Below, in pieces: positions 44,041-55,242 of a stretch of DNA of 64,000 nucleotides. The translations under genes were made by a program, and so were the position numbers. Under the pieces are notes generated by a model. That model ran no database searches. It was not told where the DNA came from and saw only the letters and a list, made by a program, of their open reading frames with translations. The stretch's first letter is position 1, and each line of letters opens with the position of its first letter. Source of the DNA: Triticum aestivum (lineage: Eukaryota; Streptophyta; Magnoliopsida; Poales; Poaceae); contig NC_057807.1 in NCBI RefSeq assembly GCF_018294505.1, positions 134,435,011 to 134,499,010 on the forward strand, read 5' to 3'.

Positions 44041-44770
44041 CTCGGTCTGACCGATTCCTACATTTAGGTCCTACCGAGATCATTAAGTTGATCTAAGTTT
44101 CAAATCTCGGTGCAACCGATTTGAACTTTTCGGTCACACCGATTTGCTGTAACTGTACACAGTTATTCATCTTGGTGCCACCGAGTTGTTCCACTCGGTC
44201 ACACCGACAGGGTCGGGCTATATATAGTCATGGGCAAAATTTTGGAAATTTCTCCGAACCCCTTCGCCCGCGCAATAGCTCGCTGTGCCATCGAAGGTCT
44301 CCGGATCATCTCCTCGTCGCCAGCAGCCTCCAGTAGCTGGTCTCCGCCGCCGTCAATGGATTTCGCCGCCGTCGTTCCCGTCATAGCGATTTCATCGCCA
44401 AGCTAGGGTATGGACTCGATCACTGTGCTATGCTCGTCCGATTCCTAGCACATTTTGTTCTTATTGAATCTTGCCACGATTCAAACACTCCTATCCAGCC
44501 AAAGTAATCCATAGAGTAGATGAGATTCAAAATTTTAGGGTTAGGTTTCCATCGAAACCATCTCGGACCCACCGAGTTGAAAAACTCGGTCTCACCGATT
44601 TGGCTTATGCCATTGCACTAGTAACTCTCGGTCTGACCAAGAATTGCTAATCGGTGCAACTGATTTTAGGATTCTGTGAAACCCTAGCAGTCTTAGTGCC
44701 ACCGAACTATGACTCGGTCCAACCGAGTTCATCAGTTTAGGTTCCAAAACTGCTTCGGTATCACCGAGTT
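44041..44770. promoter_or_regulatory. Second CGGT-n3-ACCG palindrome cluster with TATA box
   Basis: Six palindromes of the LTR kind (near 44041, 44065, 44106, 44127, 44170, 44193) lie directly upstream of TATATATAG at 44219-44227. Seven more follow (44564, 44585, 44627, 44651, 44693, 44713, 44755). The arrangement copies that of the LTR promoter, cluster then TATA, but lies 700 bp upstream of the envelope-like ATG. A possible leader intron runs from donor AGG/GTATGG (about 44412) to acceptor TTCACAG (44896). An internal promoter for the downstream ORF is the inference. Confidence 0.55.
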
Positions 44771-44919
44771 TGAAAATTGGTTGATCCGAAATGCTTTCTG
44801 TGGAAAACTAAAACTGAATTTTTGAATCATTCTTTTGCAAAAATCTCTGCATTTTGTGATGCTCATCCACTCTATCTCATCTATAACTCTTCACAGGGTC
44901 AGCAGTTAGCTTTTGCAGC

Positions 44920-47063
44920 ATGTCAGACCAGAGTGACAGTCAGAACAGGTCAGAAGAGCAGATTGACATGAGCAAGGGCACTAGTCCCTCAAGCTCTACA
45001 GATGAAGGGAGCATAAGCACTCCTAGCAACCTGCCTAAGGCTGCTACCAGGCAAAGGAGGAAGAGAACGTCAGACTCAGAAGATGAGGACTACAAAGCTG
45101 AAGAAGATGAGCCTGCTTCCAAGAAAGTAGTGCTCAAGAAGGAATATGGCTCTGCACATAGCACAAAGCCTGGCCTGAAAAAGAAAGTTCCTGCCAAGAG
45201 GACACCAATGCCCAAGGCCAGAAGGTCAACTCAAGTGCCAGAACAGACTGATCCCAAAGAGGCACCTGCAAAGAAAGTCACAACTTCCAAATCTCAGAAA
45301 GTTCCCACTGGAGAGACAATGAAGTTTACCATTGAATAAGAGGATGAAGGTGCCCAGGACAAGAATAAGAAGAGAGCAAGAACCACAACTGCCCAGGTTC
45401 TTGGAAAGCCCTCTATGAGAAGAGATTCTAAAGAGGAAGAAGAGGTTGCTGCACCAGCACGTAAGGCACCCAAGCTTATGGGTGATGCTATAAAGTCAGG
45501 AGTTGCAACATCTAAGCCCAAGGAAGCACCCAAAGCTGCCTCCAAGGCGAAGCAAATACCAAAGAGGAATACTAGGAGTATTCCAGCTGCTGAGAAGAAC
45601 AAGGCCCCAGTGCCAAATGTTGCTGAAGAAGAAGATGAAGAAGGACAGGTCCTAAGGAAGCTCAAGCCCAAGATACCAGACCACAATGATGCCCATCCTG
45701 TGGCTGAGGACATGAGGATCAGGAAGGACTCAAGGTTGAGGATATGGAGGATGGAAGATCCATATGCCTCAAGGAGAAGAACTGCTGTTGACTACAAGTT
45801 CCATACAAAGGAACAACAGGACTTCTATGAGACAATTCTGTTGGATAAGAAGCCCATAGTTTGTGACATGAGGTGGGTCGACTGGACCTACATCAAGGAC
45901 AATGAAGAGCACTATCCTAGAGTGCAAGACAGCTTTGTTGCTTGTGGAGTTGCTGATTTTGTTGGGCAAAAGCTCACACACTGGAATGATGAACTTATCA
46001 TGCAATTCTACTGCACAACACACTTTTATCCAGATGGAAGAATTGTTTGGATGTCTGAAGGTACAAGGTACCAATCCACTGTTGAAGAATGGGCAAGTCT
46101 GATAAATGCCCAAAGGAAAATGAGGATGACCTGGATATCTTTGCAAAGAAGAAGATGGATCACAATTCCATGGCACACATGTACAAGGAGATCCCAGACA
46201 AGCCAGTTGAGACACACAAGTTTGGATCAGTCCATTTTCTATTGTCAGTGCTGCCAACTATCAGTTGGATTCTGAGGCACACTCTGTTGCCCAAGTCTGG
46301 TGACCACAATATGATGAGAGGACATGCCATCAACATGTTGCATGTGTTTGATGTGCCACAAAAGTTTAAAGTCATGAGCCTTATGATTGAAACCATTAAG
46401 AGGACTGCAGCAGATCAGAAGAGGAGCTGTGGATATGCACCTCAGATTCAGGAGTTGATAAACTCAAAGATGGGCACAGGGAAATATCAATTGGATAAGG
46501 AACACTTTCCACTTTATCCAGACTTTGAGGACAATGAGGTTGTCATGAATGAGAATGACCCATCATCAGTTCAAGCTCAAGAGAAGAAGGAGAAGGCAAA
46601 GAAGGAGAAGGCTGCCATGATGCTAACTCAAGAGGAGGCATCTGAATATTTCTTGAAGAACAAGCAGGAGCAGCTTGGTTACTTAATAGCATCTACACTG
46701 AGGATTGAGAAGGGACTGGCCACCCTCACTCAGAATCAGGAGAGCCTGGAAAGAATCATGGAACTCAAATTCCATGACCTTGATGTCAAAGTAACTGAGA
46801 TATAGTCAGTTGTGGAGCAGCTGCAGGATGATATGCAGGAGAGGCAGGGCAAGACTACCACTAATGTGTTTGCCAGAGTGCCTAGAGCCCAGAGGTTAGT
46901 TGCAGTGCCTGTGACAGACACTAGAGCAACATCTTCAGCACCAGCTACAGCCCCTTCAGCTCCAGTACAACCAACTCTAACATCAACTCCAGCACCCTCT
47001 ACTTCAACTGAAGCCTTCGTCCAAGGAGTTATTCGGACACCACCACCTGAAGATCAAGCCTGA
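44920..47063 (+). pseudogene. Envelope-like ORF of the Sirevirus/Maximus element, broken
   Basis: ATG 44920 opens an acidic and Lys/Pro-rich leader (MSDQSDSQNRSEEQIDMSKG) with basic clusters that could be nuclear-targeting (RQRRKRTSDSEDED). After TAA near 45337 the same frame continues through Lys/Ala/Pro-rich sequence to a globular region (VDYKFHTKEQQDFYETILLD, VCDMRWVDWTYI, FVACGVADFVGQKL). A frameshift near 46100 moves to 46089-46805 (IPDKPVETHKFGSVHFLLSV, DHNMMRGHAINMLHVFDVPQ), then coiled-coil sequence, TAG 46803 and a Thr/Pro-rich tail to TGA 47061. Position between pol site and 3' LTR is where Sirevirus elements carry an envelope-like ORF. I see no clear signal peptide or fusion region; its role is unknown. 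Confidence 0.65.
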
Positions 47064-47577
47064 GAGTCGATCTAGCACTATGCATTTTCTATGAACTTTT
47101 TGGTAACTTGTTGCCAAAGGGGGAGAAAAATGTATTGATCATAGGCTTCGAGAGAGAGAGTGTTGCTTTTGTTCTCTCTTGCTTTATTTGGTGGTTAAAC
47201 TTGTTGCTTTTGATTGCTTGAGATACTATGCTTGTGAGACATTGATGATCATGTGTTTGATCATAAGCTACACTTATGCATGTTTGATATTATCCTATCT
47301 ATCTTATGTGATCATTCACTTTGCTTGGTGATGATTGCATGTATTCAATGTTTATTATTTTGAGCGCTCCACCAAGATGTATGTGACATGGAAGAGTAAC
47401 CCATGAGCCTAATTCATTGTGCATTTGCAGTCCAAAGCAAATCTTAATCTATGCACAAATTTAGGGGGAGCTCTTTCTTATCACTTACTTCTCAAAGTGA
47501 CGATGTTATTCAATCTTATTATCATTTGTCGAAGCTTTGATCTATATGTTGTCATCAATTACCAAAAAGGGGGAGAT
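47064..47577 (+). other. 3' untranslated part and polypurine tract
   Basis: Non-coding. G-rich purine tracts recur: AAAGGGGGAGAAAA near 47114, TTAGGGGGAGC near 47461 and AAAAAGGGGGAGAT at 47563-47576, the last directly beside the LTR and so the working polypurine tract. Confidence 0.65.
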
Positions 47578-49264
47578 TGAAAGTGCAACTATCCCTAGGT
47601 GGTTTTGGAAATTCATAATAACATATAGCTCATTGAGCTAATGCTATTCCAAGACTATTATTTCAGGAAAGCTCAATGAATGGCATGGCATGGATGATGA
47701 AAGTGGATCCCTCAAAATACTAAGGACAAAGGATTGGCTCAAGCTCAAAAGCTCAAGACTCTTCATTTTATATTTTAGTGATCCAAGATCACATTGAGTC
47801 TATAGGAAAAGCCAATACTATCAAGGAGGGATGAGGTGTTGCTTAATGAGCCTCTTGCTTCATGTGCTTTGTGATATGCTCCAAAACCCTCAACTACTTT
47901 CCCACATCCACAAATGACCTAAACCCAAAGCCAAAATCAGTCACACCGATTCTTCCTATCTGGCGCCACCGATTCCAAAAGTCATAGCCACTGCCACAAA
48001 CCCTAAGCAAATCGGTCTTACCGATAGGGATCTCGGTCTCACCGAGATGGGATTGTAATCTCTCTGTTTCCCTTCATAACGTTTTGGTCTAACCGAAGTG
48101 AGCGACTGGTCCCACCGACATTGCAATGTAAACTCTCTGTTTCCCTTTTGTAACATTTGGGTCTCACCGAAAAGAGCAAATCGGTCCCACCGAGTTTACC
48201 TGACCAACTCTCTGGAAAGCTTATTACCAAAATCGGTCTCACCAAGTTTGCTTAATTGGTCTTACCGAGATTACGTTATGCCCTAACCCTAACCGAATCG
48301 GTCTCACCGAGATGCATGTCAGTCCCACCGAAAATCACTAACGGTTACTAGGTTTACTAAATCGGTCCGACCGAGTCTGTTGAATCGGTCCCACCGAGTT
48401 TGGTAAATTGTGTGTAATGGTTAGATTTTGTGTGGAGGCTATATATACCCCTCCACCTCCTCTTCATTCGTGGAGAGAGCCATCAGAACAAACCTACACT
48501 TCCAACTTACTAGTTCTGAGAGAGAACCACCTACTCATGTGTTGAGGCCAAGATATTCCATTCCTACCATATGAATCTTGATCTCTAGCCTTCCCCAAGT
48601 TGCTTTCCACTCAAATCTTCTTTCCACTAGATCCAAAACCTATGAGAGAGAGTTGAGTGTTGGGGAGACTATCATTTGAAGCACAAGAGCAAGGAGTTCA
48701 TCATCAACGCACCATTTGTTACTTCTTGGAGAGTGGTGTCTCCTAGATTGGCTAGGTGTCACTTGGGAGCCTCCGACAAGATTGTGGAGTTGAACCAAGG
48801 AGTTTGTAAGGGCAAGGAGATCGCCTACTTCGTGAAGATCTACCGCTAGTGAGGCAAGTCCTTCGTGGGCGATGGCCATGGTGGGATAGACAAGGTTGCT
48901 TCTTCGCGGACCCTTTGTGGGTGGAGCCCTCCATGGAGTCGCGCAACCGTTACCCTTCGTGGGTTGAAGTCTCCATCAACGTGGATGTACGATAGCACCA
49001 CCTATCGGAACCACGCCAAAAACATCCGTGTCTCCAATTGCGTTTGAATCCTCCAAACCCTTCCCTTTACTTTCTTGCAAGTTGCATGCTTTATTTTCCG
49101 CTGCCTATATACTCTTTGCATGCTTGCTTGAATAGTGTGATGAATGCTTGACTTGTCCTAAAGTAGCTAAAATCTGCCAAACTCTAAAATTGGGAAAAGG
49201 CATAGCTTTTAATTGGTCAAGTAGTCTAATCATCCCCCCTCTAGACATACTTCAAGGTCCTACA
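47578..49264 (+). repeat. Second LTR of the Maximus-like element (1687 bp)
   Basis: Starts TGAAAGTGCAACTATCCC and ends GGTCCTACA; same length as 28893-30579. Many of the differences from the first LTR are C-to-T or G-to-A changes, several inside palindromes. It carries its own palindrome cluster (about 47938-48400) and TATA box. A primer site follows, so it is also the start of a second unit. Confidence 0.9.
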
Positions 49265-49266
49265 AG

Positions 49267-49454
49267 TGGTATTAGAGCTTTGGTCTCCATTTGCTTTGAT
49301 TTCCATAGCTTTTGGTGGTCATAGCCTTGGTTTCACAACCTAGGAGAGTATGGCGTCTAGCGAGGGAAATTATCACCGTAGAAGTCCGTACTTTGATGGT
49401 ACTAATTTTGCTAGTTGGAAACATAAGATGAAAATGCATATTCTCAGACATAAG
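49267..49454 (+). pseudogene. Primer site and first gag codons of a second, deleted Maximus-like unit
   Basis: TGGTATTAGAGC (one change from the Met primer site) follows the LTR, then leader and the gag start at 49350 (MASSEGNYHRRSPYFDGTNF). Homology to 30582-30771 stops at ...CTCAGACATAA. Confidence 0.85.
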
Positions 49455-49487
49455 CCCCCCTCTCTAGACATACTTCAAGGTCCTACA
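49455..49487 (+). repeat. Last ~33 bp of a third Maximus-like LTR
   Basis: CCCCCCTCTCTAGACATACT to GGTCCTACA equals the LTR end. It follows the truncated gag directly and is followed by the GAGTT duplication at 49488-49492, so it is the true right edge of the insertion. Confidence 0.8.
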
Positions 49488-49492
49488 GAGTT

Positions 49493-51923
49493 GCATATTG
49501 ACGGAACACCACATCAATTATTTAGTTCTCTCTCCTTTAGGAACACAACAAAATTACATGTTGTTATAAACATGGCAAGAGGTGAAACATAATTAAACTA
49601 CCTATCTAGGCAAGTTTAACTGAGGCCGGAAACAACAAATAACAATTCCGGTAAATCCTCATGTGTCATTTAGAAATTTAACGCAAGCAACAATTTTAAA
49701 CATTTTAATTGTTGTTATCATGATGCGGATGACATATGCAAGTTTTATGAAAATGTTGACATGAGCATGATATGAAACATTTGTCACCATGGCGGAAACG
49801 AAAGGGGTGCCACGGCAATGACAACGAAAATGGTGCCACAGCAACATTCCGATGATCCGACAACTCGTCGGGATATCGGTGCAAAAGAAAGTGTGGATTA
49901 ATGGGACATGCAAAAGATGGTGGGGTGATACCGGATTCCGGGTTCCCACGGGACAGCGGCATGACAAACGAGGAGGAACGTGCAAGGAACAATTCGGACA
50001 CGGTGCAACACAGGCATCTCAGACAACATGCATTCTGTCCACGGGTGATCATCTCAGGATTATACCTTTGAAGCGTGCATTTTCAGAGCGGTTCGGGTTC
50101 GGTACGATGTAGAGGAAGTAGTCGTTCACGGGTTGTCGTGGGAAGTAGTTGTTCACATGGCGACGGTAGTGGAAGTAGTCCTTCTCGTGGCGGTAGTGGA
50201 AGTAGTGGTACACGGCGGCGGCGGTAGTTGTTCAGGGTCTTGGCGGGTCGTCGTGTAGCCATACATGTTCGTCGTGGTACATGGTTCGTAGATGTTCGAG
50301 TCATCGGTAGAGGTACTTGTCGCATAATCAGGCGTAGTCGACCTTGGCGTATCCAAAGGGTGCTTGGCGGGTCGTCATGTAGTCGTTACATGAGGGTCTT
50401 GACGAATCCGAAGGGTACTTGGCGATCCAAAGTTGCTCCTATTCGGGGAGGTACCGTGAAAACGACACCATGTGTGGGACATGCACGGAGGGCGACGCGA
50501 GCAGAGGTGGCCATGGAGGGGAGGTTACGATGTCGGGCAGCGAAGGTAGGAGCAGGAGCTCGGAGGCGGAGGCAATAAGGCGGCGCGATCTCCGGTGAAT
50601 GGCAACGCGGCGGCCCAAGGGGTCACCAGCACGGGCAAAATAGCAGTGGGCAACGCTGCTGTCGAGAGATGGAGGTCGGGGACGGAGCTGAGCAGCGCCA
50701 GCAGGGGCGGGTGGGCGCGAGGAGGCCGGGAGGAGCAGCGCTCGGCACTGGTTAGCACGAAGCAGGGGAGACGGAGCTCCTGCTCGGAGAGGTGCGGCGA
50801 GGGGAACCGCGTGGAGGTGCAAAGGATGGCGGCAGCAGCGAATCGGGTCGGAGGCGAGCACGAGATGGCATCGGGGAGGGTGCAGCTGTTGTTGCTGCCG
50901 GCTCTGACGGAGGCGAGATCCGGCGGAGGAGCTGGCGAGGCGGCGGCGCTGGGTAGACGAGGAGGCGGGCGAGGAGAAGTCGGGGACGAGAAGGGGTGCG
51001 GGGAAGGCGGCAAGGTGGTCGGAGGGGTCACCGGCGTGGTGGAGCTTTGTAGCAGGAGAAGCATAGGGGAGGGGCGGAGTGAGGGCTCTGCTCCTCTCTC
51101 TCCCTGTGAGTGGCGGCGCCAGGAGGAGAACGAAGGGAGAGAGCTGGGGATCGGGAGAGAGATGGTGTAGCGATGGGGATCGAGATGAAGGGGTGGCGCT
51201 GTGAGGGAATGAGGGAGCGATCGAGAGGAGGGTTCGATCGGGCTAGGGTTATAGAGGCGGTTGGGCCTAGGCGCAGATGTGCTTGCCTGGCTAGGCTGCT
51301 GGGCTATCTTCTCCCTCTCTCTTATTCTCTAGAAACAGAAAATAACAAAGAAGGAAAAGAGAAGAAAGGAGGTGTTGGGGAAGAAATTGGACATGCGGAT
51401 AATTTTCCCGGACCCACAAGAATGTGCTTGTTCCGAGAAAATAGAAAAGGCCATGGTTGAAAGATGTAAATTCAAACTCATTTGAATTTCACTCAAATGG
51501 GTTTGAACTAGGACTTGGTTTTTGAAGTGTCCAAAAGTGTTGAGATTTTTGGTGGAGCTCCAGAAAATGATGAAAGAAATTATGGGCAAGGTTGGAGACC
51601 AAGAATTGAGATAACAATGGCATGGGATATTTTGCAAGTGGGTTATGGTTAATTCCAAATAAATGGAATAATTTTATTATAGCTCCCTAATAATATTGAG
51701 AGGCTTTAAATATGTTTTAAAGAGAAATCACCATGTGAATATCCCTCGATTTAAATAGATCAACGATCTATGCAATTTATTTAGGTGAGTTTTAAAAAGG
51801 GGTTGCATGATGACATGATGCAATGCACATGATGCAAGGATGAATGCAACGAACAAAGCAAATCACACGACGAATCTCGGAATACAAGGAAGGCATCTAG
51901 AGCGTCGGTCTCGGAGTGTTACA
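49493..51923 (-). repeat. LARD left (3') LTR, second part
   Basis: Continues the LTR begun at 27042; together 4282 bp against 4292 for the right LTR. It contains short GTAGTGGAAGTAGT-like repeats (50105-50210) and a GC-rich section (50430-51250) full of chance open frames on both strands. It ends TCGGAGTGTTACA at 51923. Confidence 0.85.
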
Positions 51924-54900
51924 ACAATCCACCACTACAAGAGGATCTCGTCCCGAGATCTAGGATGGCACTAGAGAGAAATGGAAGAGGAAGAGAAGAG
52001 GTAAAACTAAGTTGCTTCTTTGACAAACGAGTGAAACCACGAACCTTGAGAGGTTGAGCAATTTAAAAGAAAGAGTACAATAGAGATGAACGAGATTGCA
52101 AACAATCCGTTAGAAAAGAGGAACAAGGAACATTACAAGGACTTGAAGGTTGCAAAGACATGAATCAAGAGTTTAATGGACAAGATGGAATTCGAAACCA
52201 CTCCGGCTAAAATAAGATGAGAGAGGAAGAATTCGGGCAGCACTCCGGTTGAACATGGAAGGAATAGAACATGAACTTGAGAAGATGGGATGATATTTGA
52301 TGAAATCAACAACACACTGCCTCCGGAACTATTTAAGGAATGGCACAATGGGTAAGAACGATTTCAGATAGCACTCAGGTTGAAAAGAGAGGCAAAACTT
52401 GATAAGACGAAAAGAACTTGAAAAAAAGAGGACATGACACTCCGGTTAAATGGATAAGCACAAAAAGGACACGATCCTCACAATTCGAGATGATAGAGTG
52501 AAAGGAGCAACATCACAATGCCTCCGGAAGAAAGAATAGAAGATAGATCATTGGAATAACAGAATGGAGAAGAAAATGCCAACTTCTGCCACAAATGAGC
52601 TTGGAAAGCACCCTTCCAAGAAGGTTACAACGGGGTTGTTGGAAAACCAACAACGAAACAAATAAGCTTGTAGTGGGCTTATGTAAAACTTCTCAAAATT
52701 GAGGCGAAATTCTGCCACTACGGAAACAAATAATATAATTGATAACACCGACGAGATGAAAAATTTCTTCCACCAAGATGATAGAGAGATAACTTGGATC
52801 ATTGATAAGCACCACAATAGCAACATTCCTTAGGGAAGGCTTTAGGTGACACAGGATAACTTCCAACAAAGCAATTATGATGGGTTGAAACAACTCATGA
52901 TCGAAGAGAAAATGACTGTTTTAAAATATCTCATTCTTGACAACTTGTGAATCATGGAACATGAAGAGAAATTGTCAAGGATGACATAACACCATCTCGA
53001 AAGATAAGATAGAAGGAATTGCACTTCAGAATGCAAGATGAAGAATGCTAGAACGCCTCAAAACAAAACATGTGTTGAGCACCATGTTTAATTTTTAGAG
53101 TATAGCTTGGCCGATCTTAACTTCAAGAGAAATCTTGAAGAACAATTGAAGAATGAAAAGAATCCTTGACGAACCACCATGTAGAGCCTCCATGAAGAAC
53201 TCCGGTAAAAAAAGGATGATAAAAAGAAAGTGAAGTTGAAAACACAAGGTGAAGCCTTGCGATGATTTGGATGGAGCTTCGCAACGATATAACCGAGAAA
53301 ACTTGGAACTCCGGAAAAGAAAAGATGAAGCATCTCGAACCGAGAAATGTGACATGATGAACAGCTCTGGAAAGAAGAAACTAGATCACTTGGATGAAAC
53401 AATAATAAGAATTACGTTATGCATATCCTTCACCAATTTAAATTGATGACAAGCAACGGATTTGGCATACTACTTATTCTCGTAGAAAGGATTAAGAGAG
53501 ATATAGCATAAACTTGAGAAGGTATAGATGGAACCACCGGTGGGATTGAAACAACGAATAAATTAATATGAGAACATAGGAAGAGGAATCTTGAACAAAC
53601 CACCGTAAGAATTTAAAATGAAAGTAACAAAGGCACAATTCACCGGGAAGAATTGGAAAATTAATGAAGATACTTGAGGGGATTTAGATACATGAGAACG
53701 AAGAGATCATGAGCTGACTAAAGAGTATACTTGGATGATCCACCAGTGAGATTTGGAGAACAAGCGCTGAAGGCTGAGAATGAGTAATATTCAGAAATGA
53801 TGGCCTTCGGATGATCGAGAAAGGAAGCAACTCCTGAAATGCGTCGGATGGTTGAAAAGAATTCTCACAATCGAAAACAATTATGAGAGGATGGCGTGAA
53901 GCTAGAACCATGAATCTTCAAGAGAATGGACCAAGATTTTAGGAGAAATCTCTTCCTTGGTCTTCAAATGTTGAGAATGATGATGAGAACCACCATGAAT
54001 TGTTGAGGCACTCCAGAATGAAGAATAGAAAGTTTGAACCAACGATCAAAAGAATTTGAAAGCGATCTTGAAGAAGACATCTGACTGATGGAAATTCATT
54101 CTTACGTCACACTTGAAAAGAATTTAAGAATAACTCCGTAATAATTAGAAGAGTCAGGTAAGATCCTGGGAAAAGACCTATGGGTTAGGGGCCACTCAAA
54201 ATAAAACACCGTTGAACAATTTTAAAGAGAGGTTGCACCGATTGAATTAAATGGCTTGAATGAGATAACAACCTCGAAATATCTTGAACGGATTGAGAAT
54301 GGAAACACAAGTCTGGTGAGATATCTTCAGCACTCCAGAACAAATGAATAGGAAGAAGTGAATGATTAAGAGGTCCATCGGCATGAGGAAGCATTAGAGA
54401 CGAGGAAAGGAATATGATGAATATCGAAAGCTTGAATTGGATCCACCGAAGAATTCCACCGAAGAAGAAACAACAATGAAGGATGATGAACTTGAAACTG
54501 TTGAGCATCTTCATGGGAAATCACCGGATAAGAACATTGAAAGAAAAGAATGAAGAGACTTCCCACAAATAAAAGGATACATGATTAAGAAATCTGAGTC
54601 CTTGAAGAAAAAGGGGTGGGAGGGCGGGAAAACAAAGGCAACTTGGGGACGGATGAAACAAACACCGGTGGGAAAACTTAGAGTTGATCTTGCGGATGTT
54701 GAAAATGATCGGATCCACTTGAAGAGAAGCACACCGGTTGGAAAAGAATTAACATGACGACCTCGATGATCAAGAACGATTAGTATTCACATAGCAATAT
54801 GAGAACACCATTTGAAAGGTATGGAATCAACACTTGACATTGAAACAACTCAAATACCACAACTCAAAACAAAGGATTGGCTTGCAGAAATAAGCCGGAA

Positions 54901-55242
54901 CAAACATATGATAGCGATTTCGTCCGAAGTTTTCGTGGTGGGGACCACACGGGCTCGATCGTACATCACCATCATGTACAAGGCAGTGCACATGACATAC
55001 GAAGCGTCCCCGTACCAGCATAGCCAAGTGATCCTAAGTTTTTTTAGTGAAATTTTAGGAGAGGAAAGTCAAAACATCTACGTCAGGAGTCCTCACCAGA
55101 GCGACGAAGGGGGCTGAGGAGTAAAAAGAACCCTACTCTCCGATATATATAATCCTAAGACTCAAAATAGTTTTCTTTTAGACTCAACAACGGCCAACAA
55201 TCAAGGGGGCTCCTATGGTCGGTCGAGGCTCTGATACCAACT
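51924..55242 (-). other. LARD internal domain (non-coding)
   Basis: About 3.3 kb with no recognisable gag or pol and only short open frames. Next to the 3' LTR the minus strand reads GATCTCGGGACGAGATC, the wording found at the 3' end of many plant chromovirus-type gypsy elements. This hints at the source of the LARD. The plus strand shows the word ACTCCGG and variants (CCTCCGG, CACCGG) repeatedly, about every 50-130 bp, in a GAAGA-rich background, suggesting an old degenerate tandem array or a protein repeat read in one frame. Confidence 0.6.
55228..55239 (-). promoter_or_regulatory. LARD primer-binding site (initiator Met-tRNA)
   Basis: The minus strand reads TGGTATCAGAGC three bases from the LTR edge (5' LTR at 55243). 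It sets the element's orientation as minus. Confidence 0.85.

Larger units (their letters stand above)
28893..49487 (+). mobile_element. Maximus/Sirevirus-like copia element, pol-less, with 3' rearrangement
   Basis: Order on the plus strand: LTR (1687 bp), Met primer site, gag with CCHC knuckle (interrupted by a gypsy element), gag tail, non-coding stretch, envelope-like ORF, polypurine tract, LTR (1687 bp), then a second primer site, the first ~100 bp of a second gag and the last ~33 bp of an LTR. No integrase, RT or RNase H of copia type is seen anywhere. Target duplication GAGTT is perfect (28888-28892 and 49488-49492). Sirevirus affinity rests on the gag wording, the envelope-like ORF before the 3' LTR and the palindrome cluster in the LTR. 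By eye the LTRs differ at about 35 of 1687 sites (about 2%). Confidence 0.8.

Noticed and set aside
45294..46257. Minus-strand frames opposite the envelope-like ORF
   Set aside because: The plus strand has consistent coding character across frameshifts; the minus frames have no motif.
50430..51170. Long overlapping open frames on both strands
   Set aside because: They lie in the GC-rich part of a LARD LTR. The copy at 57980-58740 has different frame ends, and no domain is visible.
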